Of a stretch of DNA of 64,000 nt, positions 13,015 through 23,449 are shown piece by piece. A model generated the notes under the pieces. The model was given only the letters and a program-made list of their open reading frames with translations. It was not told where the DNA came from and searched no databases. The position numbers were made by a program, and so were the translations under genes. Position 1 is the first letter of the stretch. The number at the start of each line of letters is the position of its first letter. The stretch comes from Semisulcospira habei (Eukaryota; Mollusca; Gastropoda; Semisulcospiridae): the NCBI GenBank assembly GCA_036245525.1, contig BTPG01000006.1, positions 77,107,764-77,171,763 of the forward strand, in the 5' to 3' direction.

Positions 13015-14560
13015 CAGTACTGTAATGAATAGATTACGTCAGAAATTCTAAGTGTTTGAAGAGGCTGTCCCTAAATGAGTTGAGGTTCTCTTCCTTTCTG
13101 ATTTCTGCAGGAATAGAATTCCAGAAAAAATTTCATTTCAGAGTTAATGATTCTGCTGTATAGGGAATGGACAGTTTCGCTATTTTAGGGCTAATCTCTT
13201 CAAGTCCTAATGATTTTTTTTTTTGTTTTTCAGTGACCCGATCAATTTTCTACTTCTTACACAGCTAGAGGCGGTTTAGAGAAGGGCGGGGGTGGGGGGG
13301 GGGGGGTGGGGGTGGGGAATGGGTTGTCCTTAGTCTTCTGCTTACAGAAATTAAGCAGGGCCTCAGGTCATGTGTAAGACGCGTTACCGCTTGAGGGTAT
13401 GATTAACTCGGCAACAGACACAGAAAATGTTTGTTAAAAGTGTCTGCAGTAATACTAGATGGAATGGTTGACGATTTCTTGCTGTTACCTCGGGGGACGA
13501 GATTCACCGCGCGCCAGTGTGCGGCAGTATCTCTGTCTTCTTGAATCATTCGTTTAAAGAGAGACTTCTGGGCCCTGCGTACCATAGACTTGACACGGTT
13601 ACGTTTTTTTTTTTTTTTTTTGGTATTCGTTAACTAGCTTGTGTCTCCTTCAGTCATTTCTCAATTTTATAACTTCGATTATTTCTTGCGTTAGCAAAGG
13701 CGGTAACGTGGGTTTATTCCCCCCCCCCTTCCCCGCTTTTGCCGTAAAGGGGCGTGTTTGTTAAATACTCTTGCAAGAGTCCATACCAAACAGTCAGAGC
13801 CTTTTCAGGGTCAGTTTCGTTATTAACGACATTAAATGGTGTTTGACCAAGGTCTGCTAGAAAAGCAGACTGCTTATACCGTTTAAATGAGCGGTACGTT
13901 ATAGTTGTGTGCCCGTTCTTACGATGCACTGGCAGTTTTGTTGACCAGGACCAGTAGGAAAGTGATCACTAACATTGAATACACTAACGGGACGGTCGGT
14001 GTAAATGTGATCAATGAATGTTGCGGTTGTTTTTGTGATCCTCGTAGGGGTCGAAACTAATTGTTCTAAGCCGGTTTGTGTGGTGATGCAATCCCTTGCG
14101 TTATGGGGCTTCAACATATCAATGTTACTTTCGCCTAGTAGCAACGCGTCACATTAGGTAAGCCAACTTTTTCTACTGCATGCAAGAAATCGTCGTACCA
14201 TTCAAACTTGGCTGATGGATTACGATAACAAAAGCCTATGAAGACGGGTTTAGTTTTTGTAGCCCTAAGTGCTCTCAACTTCCGGAGTTTCATACGCCTT
14301 TTTACTAAATGTTGGATTGAGTTATGGATGTAAACGGCAAGCCCAGTCTAACCAAGTACATGAGGGTCACGTCGAGTGATGTTAAAGTTAGGTATGTGAA
14401 TGGCTTCATCGCTTATGTCAGAGTTAAGTCGCATCTCACCAAGACCAAACAGGTTCAGACGAGTTTAGAAAAACATTCAAATCGGTCACCTTGTTAAAAA
14501 GATGGTAGATGTTCAAGTGACCAGTTTGAAGACTTCCGTGTGTCTGAGCATTATGGATCA
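13015..14560 (-). pseudogene. ORF2 remnant of element 3: endonuclease and RT C-terminus
   Basis: The first block (GHLNIYHLFNKVTD, about 14525-14480) aligns with element 1. Then come stops, a readable part in 14144-13899 (LLGESNIDML in place of GDFNID, FIDHIYTDRP, SDHFPTG), and linker frames 13929-13714 and 13585-13403. The linker ends with LLNFCKQK at about 13345, equivalent to LTDFCKQR of element 1. Beyond a poly-G tract the sequence jumps to the C-terminal block FFWNSIPAEIRKEENLNS (about 13120-13060). The GDFN to GESN change and the lost RT core make it dead. Confidence 0.8.
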
Positions 14561-14962
14561 TGTTGCGTGCTAATTCTCACAGTAGAAGAGCAACACAATA
14601 CAAAAAAAATATAAACAGAGAGAATAGGGAATAAAAGTGTCAACGTAGTAAAACGTGGCAGAAGTTATAGCACCTCGTATCAAACGTCACAAACTGTGTC
14701 CAACACAGCGTTATCAAATGAAGATCGCTTTTGATTATTAATGTATCCACGTATCAATGATGCCCCGCAAGCTGTCTAATTAGTGACTGGTGTAGCACAC
14801 GCATCAGATGTTGCACGTGAAAAGAGTGTTCTGGTCAGCGGCACACTAGGCAGCGAAAAACTATACCCTGAAATGTGTTTATAAGATCAGGCACACAATG
14901 GGTGTGGATCTGAATGCTATCACACGATTTCCTCACGAATAATCCAAAGATATGGATGAGAG

Positions 14963-15023
14963 TTTAGTTAGTTAGTTATTTGGGTTTAACGCCGAGCAGG
15001 CGACTAAGGCCATCTCACGGCGG
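14963..15023 (-). mobile_element. 61-bp retroposon-like unit with (CTAA)n tail, copy 1
   Basis: On the minus strand it starts CCGCCGTGAGATGGCC and ends GTTAAACCCAAATAACTAAC plus more CTAA units. The 14 bases GATATGGATGAGAG flank it on both sides (14949-14962 and 15024-15037), a clear target duplication. A second copy with the same start point lies at 55785-55844. It is either a SINE/LINE 3' end repeatedly truncated at one point, or a very short independent unit. Confidence 0.75.
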
Positions 15024-15117
15024 GATATGGATGAGAGGCCGTAATTGTTAATTGGTGACCTTGTATTTTCCGCTGCTGGCACAATGTAGAATGATTCCCA
15101 CAACGAAGTTAATGGTT

Positions 15118-15174
15118 AATTGTTTACCGTTACAGCAGAGAACATCTTGTATTCTCTGTTGTAGCGGCAAACAA
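15118..15174. repeat. imperfect hairpin, 23-bp arms
   Basis: TTGTTTACCG and CAGCAGAGAA in the left arm pair with TTCTCTG and CGGCAAACAA in the right arm, around an 8-10 base loop. GCTGGCACAATG occurs on both sides of it, so it may be a small foldback insertion. Confidence 0.5.
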
Positions 15175-15555
15175 CTGCTGGCACAATGCCGTAATATCCG
15201 ATCCAGAGGCAACAATAACTGTCCCAATGCAAAAATACGAACTCCACGAAGTTGTAAACAATAGCGACAACAACACACTGTTGATCAACAAAGAATGCAG
15301 ATAGGCCCAACGAGATCACATTGTGTACTCACAGGTGGGCACAGGAGATATACGCACACTCCAACACACTTTTTAGTGAGTTGGGAATAACGAACGACTG
15401 CACAGGCTAGTACTCACGTACACCATTCACAAACTGCGCTCACTGGGCGCCACTAATAATGGACGCTGGGTAACTCGGGTAGTACGGGGCACACGTTCCA
15501 TTTCCTGGTTTGCTGGTGAACGGAAGATGGTGGGTAATTAGTCCAATGAGCACCG

Positions 15556-17420
15556 CTAGGGAGAGCTTGGTACTGCCACTGTGTCACAGGCGGATACATC
15601 AGTTGCTGTTGCTGCAGCCAGTCGGGGGCAACAACTAATGCTCCTGGATGGGCTGTAGTTGTAGGTGCTGCTCCTGTGGATCCTGTTGTTGCTGTTGTGT
15701 AGGTTGACGCTGTTCTTGTTGTCGTTGCTGCTGCTGTAGCTCATTTTGCTCCAGTTGTGGGCATCGTTGTTTTGGCTGCTGTTGCTGATGGTGCTTTTGA
15801 ATATCTGAGTACAGCAATATCTGAGTACAGCAAATTAGCGGTTGTTACATTAGGAGCTGTAGCGTCCCGTTGAGAGGTTGTTCGGTGGCCATCTTCCCCG
15901 CCGTATTTGACGTTACCGGCCAGCCTCCGCGTGCCCACCTGGGACGGGTGGCCATAGGGTCAAGCCTGCCTTTGTTGTCCACCCGGTACAGCGCCTTGCG
16001 AAGTAGACCATTTTACGTGTGAAAGATGTCGGTGTTGTCCATAAAGGAAACGCCCAGCTTCTTCGCCACGTGGCACAGGTTGGCGTTGGACGGGAAGATA
16101 CGCTGATTTCAACGAGAATTTCTTCCCTGACCAGCAGGCACATGGAAGAGACTCGTGCTTTGGGGAACGCCGTTTTGCAGGCTGTAACCAGCTTCTCCCA
16201 CGGCTGGTTGGTGATCACTCGTTGCTTGCAGTCGCTCACTCCCACGTGGAAGGTGACCAGTTGGACGCGGGGTGACGGCGCCTGCTTCATGCACCAGTCA
16301 GTCAGGTGGGAGGTTTGCAGGCCCGACACAGAAATGACCTGCACCCTCTCACCCTGGCGCATTGTCATTTTCTCTCCATTCACGTTACGCAGGACAGAGC
16401 ATCCCATAACAAGGATTGTGGCATCTGCCATGACATGATGTGTGAGGATCTCTTCGCTTGGAGAAGGGCGGATGAGGGTTTGTGGTTTTACTCCGTATAT
16501 CCGATTACCCTTTCAGCATGGTCACGCTTTCCTGCACCGCTGATCTCCGCTTGCTTCTCGGCCTCTTTCGGGGGCGCGTGAACTGTTATCAGCACACCGC
16601 CAGAGGCCTGATTCTTCCGGGTACTTGAGGAGCTGACGGTTTTCGGAGGGGTAATCCTTACCGGAATCACTTCACCACCTGCGGTAGCAGGGTTTACATC
16701 GCCACCGTCGGTAATCCCCTTAGCGCCGTCGGTGAGAGGGGGAGGGGGAGGGGCAGACGTTGCCTCGGGCACTCAGTGACTCGTTGAGCTGATTGTTGAG
16801 CTGAAGGAGTTTGTGGCTAGAGACTACAGCTTCCAATCTTTCCACGTGACTGTGCACGTCATGGATGTAGTAGGTGTCACTGTCACGCGCAGAGTTAAGG
16901 CCTTCAGAGTGTCGTGTAAGTGGCAGTGAAAGTCAGACAGATCGGTCAGCTGGTCCTGTAACTGGGAAAGTTTGTTGCGTACACACGACTCTGACGTCTG
17001 CGGATCACTGGCTATCATCAGTGTGATTTCACGGACTCGGTTGTCTAACCGGTCTAACCGTGTCTTTCCTGCGTTTTGGATTAGAGATGATACAACTCCT
17101 GGTGCAGGGACTCGACAGCAACAATTCGGGGCATTAGGTGGTTGATGGTCGGCTTTGAGTCGCTGCACCCAGTAAAGAGTTCACAGCTAGCAGTGCCCTC
17201 CTCAGTGCAGGCGACGAGAGCCCGGGCCGAGGACACACCCTCTTGACAGATGCTGTGTACAAGACGATAGGACTGGCTACGAGGGTAACGGATGATTGGC
17301 CCAGAATAACATTAGCGATGGTGGATGAGAGGCGATAATCCTCGATGAAGTGTCTTCCCAGGGGACGGGAGAGTGGGTGGGGTAAAGAGAAGGAAGAAGG
17401 TCTGATCGCTGGTCGTAGCA
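15556..17420 (-). pseudogene. ORF1 of element 3: coiled coil plus SGNH esterase
   Basis: From the 5' side: Ser/Pro-rich frames (17421-17134), a coiled coil (17168-16824) with a heptad-like LDRLDNRVREI and LSQLQDQLTDL, a Pro-rich linker (16772-16488), then an esterase that opens at 16431. The esterase has ILVMGCSVLR in place of the usual GDS block, and FHVGVSD as the glycine block. A frameshift in the C-terminal third hides the Asp-His block. A Gln-rich tail is readable at 15817-15635. The nucleophile block reads GCS not GDS, so Ser is kept but the Asp before it is lost. Confidence 0.72.
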
Positions 17421-17522
17421 CTGAGCTGGGGAGATGTTGCTAATGCAGTCAGTGCCTTGGGTATGGGATTCGTGGTGGGGGGCTCAGTGTTAGAGCGCTG
17501 AAGGGCCGACGGAGACACAGTG

Positions 17523-18370
<848 letters not shown>

Positions 18371-18387
18371 CAGACAAGTATTCTGGG

Positions 18388-18389
18388 GG

Positions 18390-18475
<86 letters not shown>
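18388..18475 (+). repeat. (AG)n microsatellite
   Basis: Pure AG tract between fragment 4 and the (GAT)n tail of fragment 5. Confidence 0.96.
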
Positions 18476-18479
<4 letters not shown>

Positions 18480-18686
18480 GATGATGATGATGATGTAACG
18501 TTTTTATTCAGCATACAAAGTTTTAGGCATAGCAATGCCTATCTTCCAAACTATGCTGCTACTCTACACATGTAAAAATACATCAGACGATACAGCAAGA
18601 GATAAAACATATATACGTAAAAAGACCCATACCCCCCCCCCCCCCCACCCCACCCCTCCGTCAGAAAAAAAGAAAGAAAGAAAAAA

Positions 18687-18729
<43 letters not shown>

Positions 18730-18730
18730 A
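18476..18730 (-). mobile_element. CR1-like fragment 5: 3' UTR of the element-2 subfamily
   Basis: Reverse complement of the 12395-12583 block: (ATC)n tail, ACGTT, then GTTTTAGGCATAGCAATGCC and the TATCGTCTGATGTATTTTTA block, then the poly-C/A region. It ends in an (AAT)n run at 18688-18723. Only the 3' UTR is present. Confidence 0.82.
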
Positions 18731-18732
18731 TT

Positions 18733-18734
<2 letters not shown>

Positions 18735-18778
<44 letters not shown>
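18735..18778 (+). repeat. (AG)n microsatellite, left side of the Gypsy insertion
   Basis: The tract stops at the LTR start. A matching GA tract lies right after the 3' LTR (from 23206). Confidence 0.9.
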
Positions 18779-18782
<4 letters not shown>

Positions 18783-19455
18783 ACGTTTGTGGTTGTGTTA
18801 TTCTTTGAGAGCACGTGTGTGTTAATCATAGGAAAGATCCGATATTTATTTTAGTTATTTTGGATAAGAATTACGCACCTTTATAGTAGGATTCCTTTTC
18901 TTTTGCACGGAGAATTGTGATCGATTTTTGTTGCGACACGTAGTTTCGCTACAATGTTGTAAAGTTTGACCTACATTAGACTGGAAGGTTCGAGCAGGGT
19001 CGCGATCTTTCTAGTGACCTCATATATGACGTCAAAGTTGTCGGCAACATTTCATAAAATTGTATCTAAGGCTCTTAGAGTGGAAATTTGTTGTAACTTC
19101 TAGAGAGTTTTTTTTTTTAAAATGAATATTAATGAGTTTTGGTTACGTTTTCTTTTCTGATTGGTTGTGTTGGGAGAATTTGCTGGATTCTTCTGGAAAT
19201 CTGAATTAGTATAAAAGACCGTGTTAGGAAGTATGTGTGTATATTGTACGAGAGACGCTGTGTGTCAAAAGTGTTGATGCATTATAGAGGAGACAGTGTA
19301 TCAGTTTTGGTACATTTGTGGATGCATTGTGTGGAGAACGCATCGCTGCAATTAAATATTGTTCGAACTGTTACTCCAGTGTGGTCTACAACCTTGTGCC
19401 ACGTGTGAAGAGTTGCAACTGTGTGAAGTCTCTTTACAAGAACCCTACGTACGTG
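18779..19455 (+). repeat. 5' LTR, first part
   Basis: Aligns over its length with the solo LTR at 40753. It includes TATAAAAGACCGTGTTAGG (about 19210), a likely TATA box, and an AATAAA-like site near 19352. It breaks at 19455. Confidence 0.85.
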
Positions 19456-20023
19456 TGTAGCAGAGCGCCATATGCCTCTGGCCCCATGTAGCTATTTTTA
19501 GTCCACGTCTTAGGTTCCCCGTTCAGCCGCTAGCCGCGACGGCACCACTTGCGTGGCGCGGCGAGTCTTCTGTTGTAGTAATGGTTTTGCAACTTGTGTC
19601 TTTTGTTTATTTTTGAAGCCTCATAGCTTCCGTTCTACTAAACGTAGAAAGCTGTTTCGATAGTCATTAGATTCAGCACAGTTCCTGCTTTTAGAATATC
19701 TATTTGGTTTTGTACGGTCTGTAATCTGTCTTAGTTAGATTTACGTTTTTCATGCTTTTTCACATTTCACTTGGCTTGTGTGACGGTCATTAAAAATTCA
19801 TATTAAATTCAGTTTAGCGTTAAGCTTTTCCTGATTTAGTTCATTGACAAGCCCTTTAAATTCTCTTTCGGAAATGCTAAGATTTATTAGTATTGAACGT
19901 ATAGATCGTTAGTTATTAAAGTTTATTCAGGTTGGAACTAGCACAGTTTTCGCTCTTTTCTTTGTCTGGCCGAATCGTTTCGGCTCCGTGAGAGAGCTGC
20001 TCTCTAAGCGGCCCGCGCTATGC

Positions 20024-20034
20024 CTATTTAAAGC
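20024..20034 (+). promoter_or_regulatory. possible TATA box
   Basis: CTATTTAAAGC, followed by GC-rich sequence. It would fit a promoter within an LTR. Weak call from sequence alone. Confidence 0.3.
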
Positions 20035-20239
20035 CGAGCATCCGGCCGGCGTGTAGCAGACGACTATTTGCGTACTAGTATTAGTGCATATAGCTAGTAG
20101 CGTGCCGGCGTCACATCGAGTATTCAAGTTCACTGTGTTTCTGCGGGAAACTGGACTGCGGGTCGAATGCCCTGTAAGTAGTGATTATTTTGTGTACATA
20201 TTCATTGTGTATTTTTGCTAAGTGATGATTTTCTTGATG

Positions 20240-20319
20240 TTTGATTCTTCATTATTGTCAGACCTCGCATTTTAGGAAGTTTGATTCTTCATTATTGTCA
20301 GACCTCGCATTTTAGGAAG
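20240..20319 (+). repeat. perfect tandem duplication, 40 bp x 2
   Basis: 20240-20279 and 20280-20319 appear identical, starting TTTGATTCTTCATTATTGTC. It suggests a recent event. Confidence 0.9.
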
Positions 20320-21011
20320 CCACTGAGTTTTGGATAATGTGTTTCCGCTGTTTATAATATGTTGCGATTCACATTGTAACTTTGGGGTGGTTTCTCTTTT
20401 GTTCACATTTGTAACGTCAGTGCTCGAAGTTGGAGAATGTAGCTTTGGCTCGATCATTATTACTGTCTTGTGGGAACGATCGAGAGTTTGTGTAGGTTAT
20501 CTAGTCTTTGAAGAGCCTTTCCGCGTTAGACGGTACCATGACCGGTCGTGGCGTGGCGATAGCGTCACCGCCATGATCGAGTGCATTTAGATTTGAATTT
20601 TAAGTCATTACAGTGTGATTGTGGGGATCACCGCAGTTTGTAGCGCCGGTATTACTTGCGTCTGAACTTGAATCCAATTCCGATTTAAGGAGAATATAGT
20701 TATTCGAGGTTGACAATCTTGAGGTATCAGCATCGCTTTGTTAAATTTATGTTAGTTGCTTTTGTATTCATTCTTATGTTGGGCTCCCTTGCCATTTTGA
20801 CTCTATGCTCTGTCTTCTCTCTCCTTTGTCTATCGCTTTGCTAGTACTCCCTACCTGTGCTACTCATTGACGTCACTACTATCCGCCATGTTTGTTTATG
20901 CATTGCCATGCATTTGTTACTTGCCATTTACCCATGAGATTACGTAGTTACTCATTGATTTTGCTTATTCCTATGTTTGCGTTTGTCATGCATCAGCGTG
21001 TGATTACCAAA

Positions 21012-21407
21012 GATGCAGGTGCGCGCCCCTATGATCCCCGATCATACGGGAACGCTTCTGCGGCAACCATAATCACACCGTACGCAGCCGCGAACCCCTA
21101 GGATCCTCGATCCTACGGGAACGTGGCTGATAACACGGGTAATAGTTACTAGTTGTAATTCATCGGTTATGATTTGGTGGTATTTCAATTTTGCTAACGC
21201 AGTTGCGCGCCCCTAGGATTCTGAATCCTACGGGAACGTGGCAGCATATTTGTTGCATGCAGGTGCCCACCTCTAGGATCTCTATGCCTATTGGAGTGCA
21301 TCTGTCATGCTACCGATAGTGCAGTCATTAGTTATATATTTGTTGGTGGCCGTATTTACGGTAGCGTACCTCTATGATTTCTACTCATAGTGGCTCGCTT
21401 CTGTAGG
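21012..21407 (+). repeat. array of five related hairpins with paired changes
   Basis: Copies lie at about 21012-21063, 21082-21131, 21199-21245, 21258-21305 and 21361-21407. The core is CCCC plus a 7-bp stem, a 3-base loop, the return arm, then CGGGAACG. Stem pairs are TATGATC/GATCATA, TAGGATC/GATCCTA and TAGGATT/AATCCTA in copies 1-3: both sides change together. Copies 4 and 5 are more worn. Outer arms also pair (CAGCC with GGCTG in copy 2). Confidence 0.75.
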
Positions 21408-21722
21408 ACTATATTGAGTTTATTGGCCTCCTAATTTGTGTATTTTAGTATTTAGTCTTTGTGTAGAAATTTAGTGGTTTTATTTGTACAGCTTTGGAGT
21501 TTGATTAATTATTGGTTTGCTATTGGTGCATGACATTTTCCGTTCCTTAGATTTTATATTCTTTAACATTGTTTGCTTATATCCTTTTATTTTTATTTTT
21601 CAGGTATTGCTTTTTGTTGGTCATAAAATAAAAGAATGAGAACCATGGACAAGAGTTAGCTCCCTTTTGTCAAATACACCCACACTACCTGCACATCATT
21701 ACATCCCCTCGGCTCGGTCACA

Positions 21723-21773
21723 CGTGCGTCTGGTGTGATTGCATTATACTACGACTACGACTACCACGTAACA
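21723..21773 (+). repeat. 5' LTR, last part
   Basis: Resumes at CGTGCGTCTGGTGTGATT and ends CCACGTAACA, matching the ends of the solo LTRs. Confidence 0.85.
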
Positions 21774-21775
21774 TT

Positions 21776-21793
21776 TGGCACCTCCGACGGGAC
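21776..21793 (+). promoter_or_regulatory. putative tRNA primer-binding site
   Basis: TGGCACCTCCGACGGGAC lies 2 bases after the LTR end. TGG complements the CCA of a tRNA 3' end. I cannot name the tRNA. Confidence 0.55.
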
Positions 21794-21936
21794 TTCATCA
21801 GTTGGATCAGTGGAAAGGGTAGCCGGAGACAATAGCCAGCAGTGAAACGCAGAGATAACGAAATCAGAAATGGAGACATTCCTGGGAATAGGAAAGGAAT
21901 GTGGACTCGAGGGAGCTGAACTCCTGGAATGTGTGA

Positions 21937-22782
21937 AGGAGAGAGAAAAGGAGAGACTGGAGAGAAGAAAAGACATTGGAGAGAGAAGAAAGAGCCAAAG
22001 AGCGTGAAATCAAGAAACTCGAAATTCAGCGAGAAGAGGCAGAGAAACAGCGAGAAGAGGCAGAGAAGCAGCGAAAAGAGGCAGATAAACAGCGAGAAGA
22101 GGAGCGAAAAGAGGCAGAGAAACAGCGAGAAGAGGAGCGAAAAGAGGCAGAGAGGCAGCGATAACACGAAGTTGAGCTTAAGAGAATCGAGTTAGAGGCA
22201 CAGAGCCAGAGGACAGCAGAAACAGCAGCCTTAGCGAGCAGAGAGCAAATAGCCCGTGCGCCAAAATTACCGCCTTCTGCAGAAAATTCAGGTAAAATGG
22301 CCGCTTACCTGGAGCGGTTCGAGCGCTTCGCAAGCAGCAACAACTGGAAACAAGAGACTTGGGCCATCAAACTGAGCGCACTTCTAACCGGCAAAACGCT
22401 TGAGTTGTACACCCGCCTGCCAAGAGAAGAAGTCGAGGATTATGCGCAGTTGAGAGCCGCCCTGCTGAGACAGTACGACTTCACCGAAGAGGGTTACAGA
22501 CGACGATTCCGGAATTGCAAGCCTGAGGAAGGAGAAACACCCGGCCTATTCATTGAGAGAATCAGGACCTACCTGGACAAATGGGTAGAGATGGCTGGCT
22601 TGAAAAAGGAGTACCATGACATGTGTGACCTCATCATCAAAGAACAAGTTCTCAGCGCATGTTCTAAGGATCTGGCCGCCAAAGGACCATTCCCTGAAGG
22701 CCCTAGCAGACTTCGCTCAAAGATACCTGGACGCCCACAACATGAAGTTCATGAAAAAGTATCGAAGACGCTTAGAGGGTAG
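21937..22782 (+). pseudogene. Gypsy gag remnant: coiled coil plus capsid-like domain
   Basis: The 5' part (about 21976-22164) is a Glu/Arg/Lys-rich coiled coil built of EEAEKQRE repeats, ending in TAA at 22162-22164, though the frame reads on. The capsid-like part (22297-22782) has AYLERFERFA, WAIKLSALLTGKTLELY, LLRQYDFTEEGYRRRFR and LFIERIRTYLDKW, a typical Ty3/Gypsy gag core. A frameshift near 22690 precedes RYLDAHNMKFMKKYRR. The ORF then ends in LTR sequence. Gag would form the particle; no nucleocapsid, protease or pol is left. Confidence 0.85.
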
Positions 22783-23201
22783 TGGAAATTTGTTGTAACT
22801 TCTAGAGAGTTTTTTTTTTAATGAATATTAATGAGTTTTGGTTACGTTTTCTTTTCTGATTGGTTGTGTTGGAGAATTTGCTGGATTGTTCTGGAAATCT
22901 GTAATAGTATAAAAGACCGTGTTAGGAAGTATGTGTGTACATTGTACGAGAGACGCAGTGTGTCAAAAGAGTTGATTCATTGTAGAGGAATACAGTGTAC
23001 CAGTGTTGGTGCCTTTGCGGATGCACTGTGTGGAGATCGCATCGCTGCAATAAAATATTGTTGGAACTGTTACTCCAGTGTGGTCTACAACATTGTGCCA
23101 CGTGTGAAGAGTTGCAACTGAGTGAGGTCTCTTTACAAGAACTCTGCGTGCATCCGTCTGGTGTGACTGCATCATACTACGACTACGGCTACCACGTAAC
23201 A
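22783..23201 (+). repeat. 3' LTR, truncated at its 5' side
   Basis: Starts at GGTAGTGGAAATTTGTTG and ends CCACGTAACA. It matches the second half of the solo LTR at 40753-41477. The join with gag falls where both read CGAAG(A/G) then TTAGAG, so short homology may have guided the deletion. Confidence 0.85.
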
Positions 23202-23204
23202 CAC

Positions 23205-23205
<1 letters not shown>

Positions 23206-23261
<56 letters not shown>
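23206..23261 (+). repeat. (GA)n microsatellite, right side of the Gypsy insertion
   Basis: Follows the 3' LTR and runs into ACTG units, the reversed tail of fragment 6. Confidence 0.93.
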
Positions 23262-23264
<3 letters not shown>

Positions 23265-23404
23265 ACTGACTGACTGACTGACTGACTGAAACTTTATTTA
23301 TCAAGGATTGAGATATTAGGCGCACAGGCCTTTCTTCCAATCTGTCCTTGCTACATCTACTGACATATAATAACAGGCAAAGCTACATTAAACTCACAAA
23401 CAAC

Positions 23405-23405
<1 letters not shown>
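23262..23405 (-). mobile_element. CR1-like fragment 6: 3' end with (GTCA)n tail
   Basis: Minus strand: TAGCAAGGACAGATTGG, GGCCTGTGCGCCTA, AATAAAGTTTC, then (AGTC)n. The first three blocks match the end of element 1, but the tail unit differs (GTCA, not ATTC). Only about 140 bp are present, between two GA tracts (the next at 23405-23443). Confidence 0.82.

Positions 23406-23443
<38 letters not shown>
23405..23443 (+). repeat. (AG)n microsatellite
   Basis: Short pure tract after fragment 6. Confidence 0.93.
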
Positions 23444-23445
<2 letters not shown>

Positions 23446-23449
23446 CTTT

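Larger units (their letters stand above)
14563..15555 (-). other. inter-ORF region of element 3 with small insertions
   Basis: No gene seen. It holds a 61-bp retroposon-like unit (14963-15023) and an imperfect hairpin (15118-15174). Confidence 0.5.
13010..17420 (-). mobile_element. CR1-like non-LTR retrotransposon, element 3, RT core deleted
   Basis: Read on the minus strand: ORF1 coiled coil (about 17168-16824), Pro-rich linker, SGNH esterase (16431-15913), Gln-rich tail (to about 15556), spacer, endonuclease (about 14530-13930), linker to about 13330, then directly the RT C-terminus (about 13230-13020). Domain order matches element 1. The catalytic RT core is absent, apparently lost at a G-rich tract (13285-13318). 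Confidence 0.82.
19456..21722 (+). mobile_element. 2.27-kb LTR-like insertion (possible solo LTR of another family)
   Basis: It interrupts the Gypsy 5' LTR: 19441-19455 continues at 21723 when compared with the intact LTRs. Ends are TGTAGCAG and GGTCACA (TG...CA), flanked by CGTG (19452-19455 and 21723-21726), a 4-bp duplication. No coding frame is supported. A TATTTAAAG box at about 20026 may be a promoter. It holds a perfect 40-bp tandem repeat (20240-20319) and five related hairpins (21012-21407). A solo LTR fits best; the superfamily is unknown. Confidence 0.6.
18779..23201 (+). mobile_element. Gypsy-type LTR retrotransposon, internally deleted, with nested insert
   Basis: The 5' LTR begins at 18779, is interrupted at 19456-21722, and ends CCACGTAACA at 21773. 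A primer-binding-like TGGCACCTCCGACGGGAC starts at 21776. A gag ORF region follows (21937-22782). At about 22783 gag runs directly into LTR sequence (to 23201), so all of pol and the first half of the 3' LTR are missing. Two solo LTRs of the same family lie at 40753-41477 and 60372-61125. The whole unit sits in a GA tract. Confidence 0.85.
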
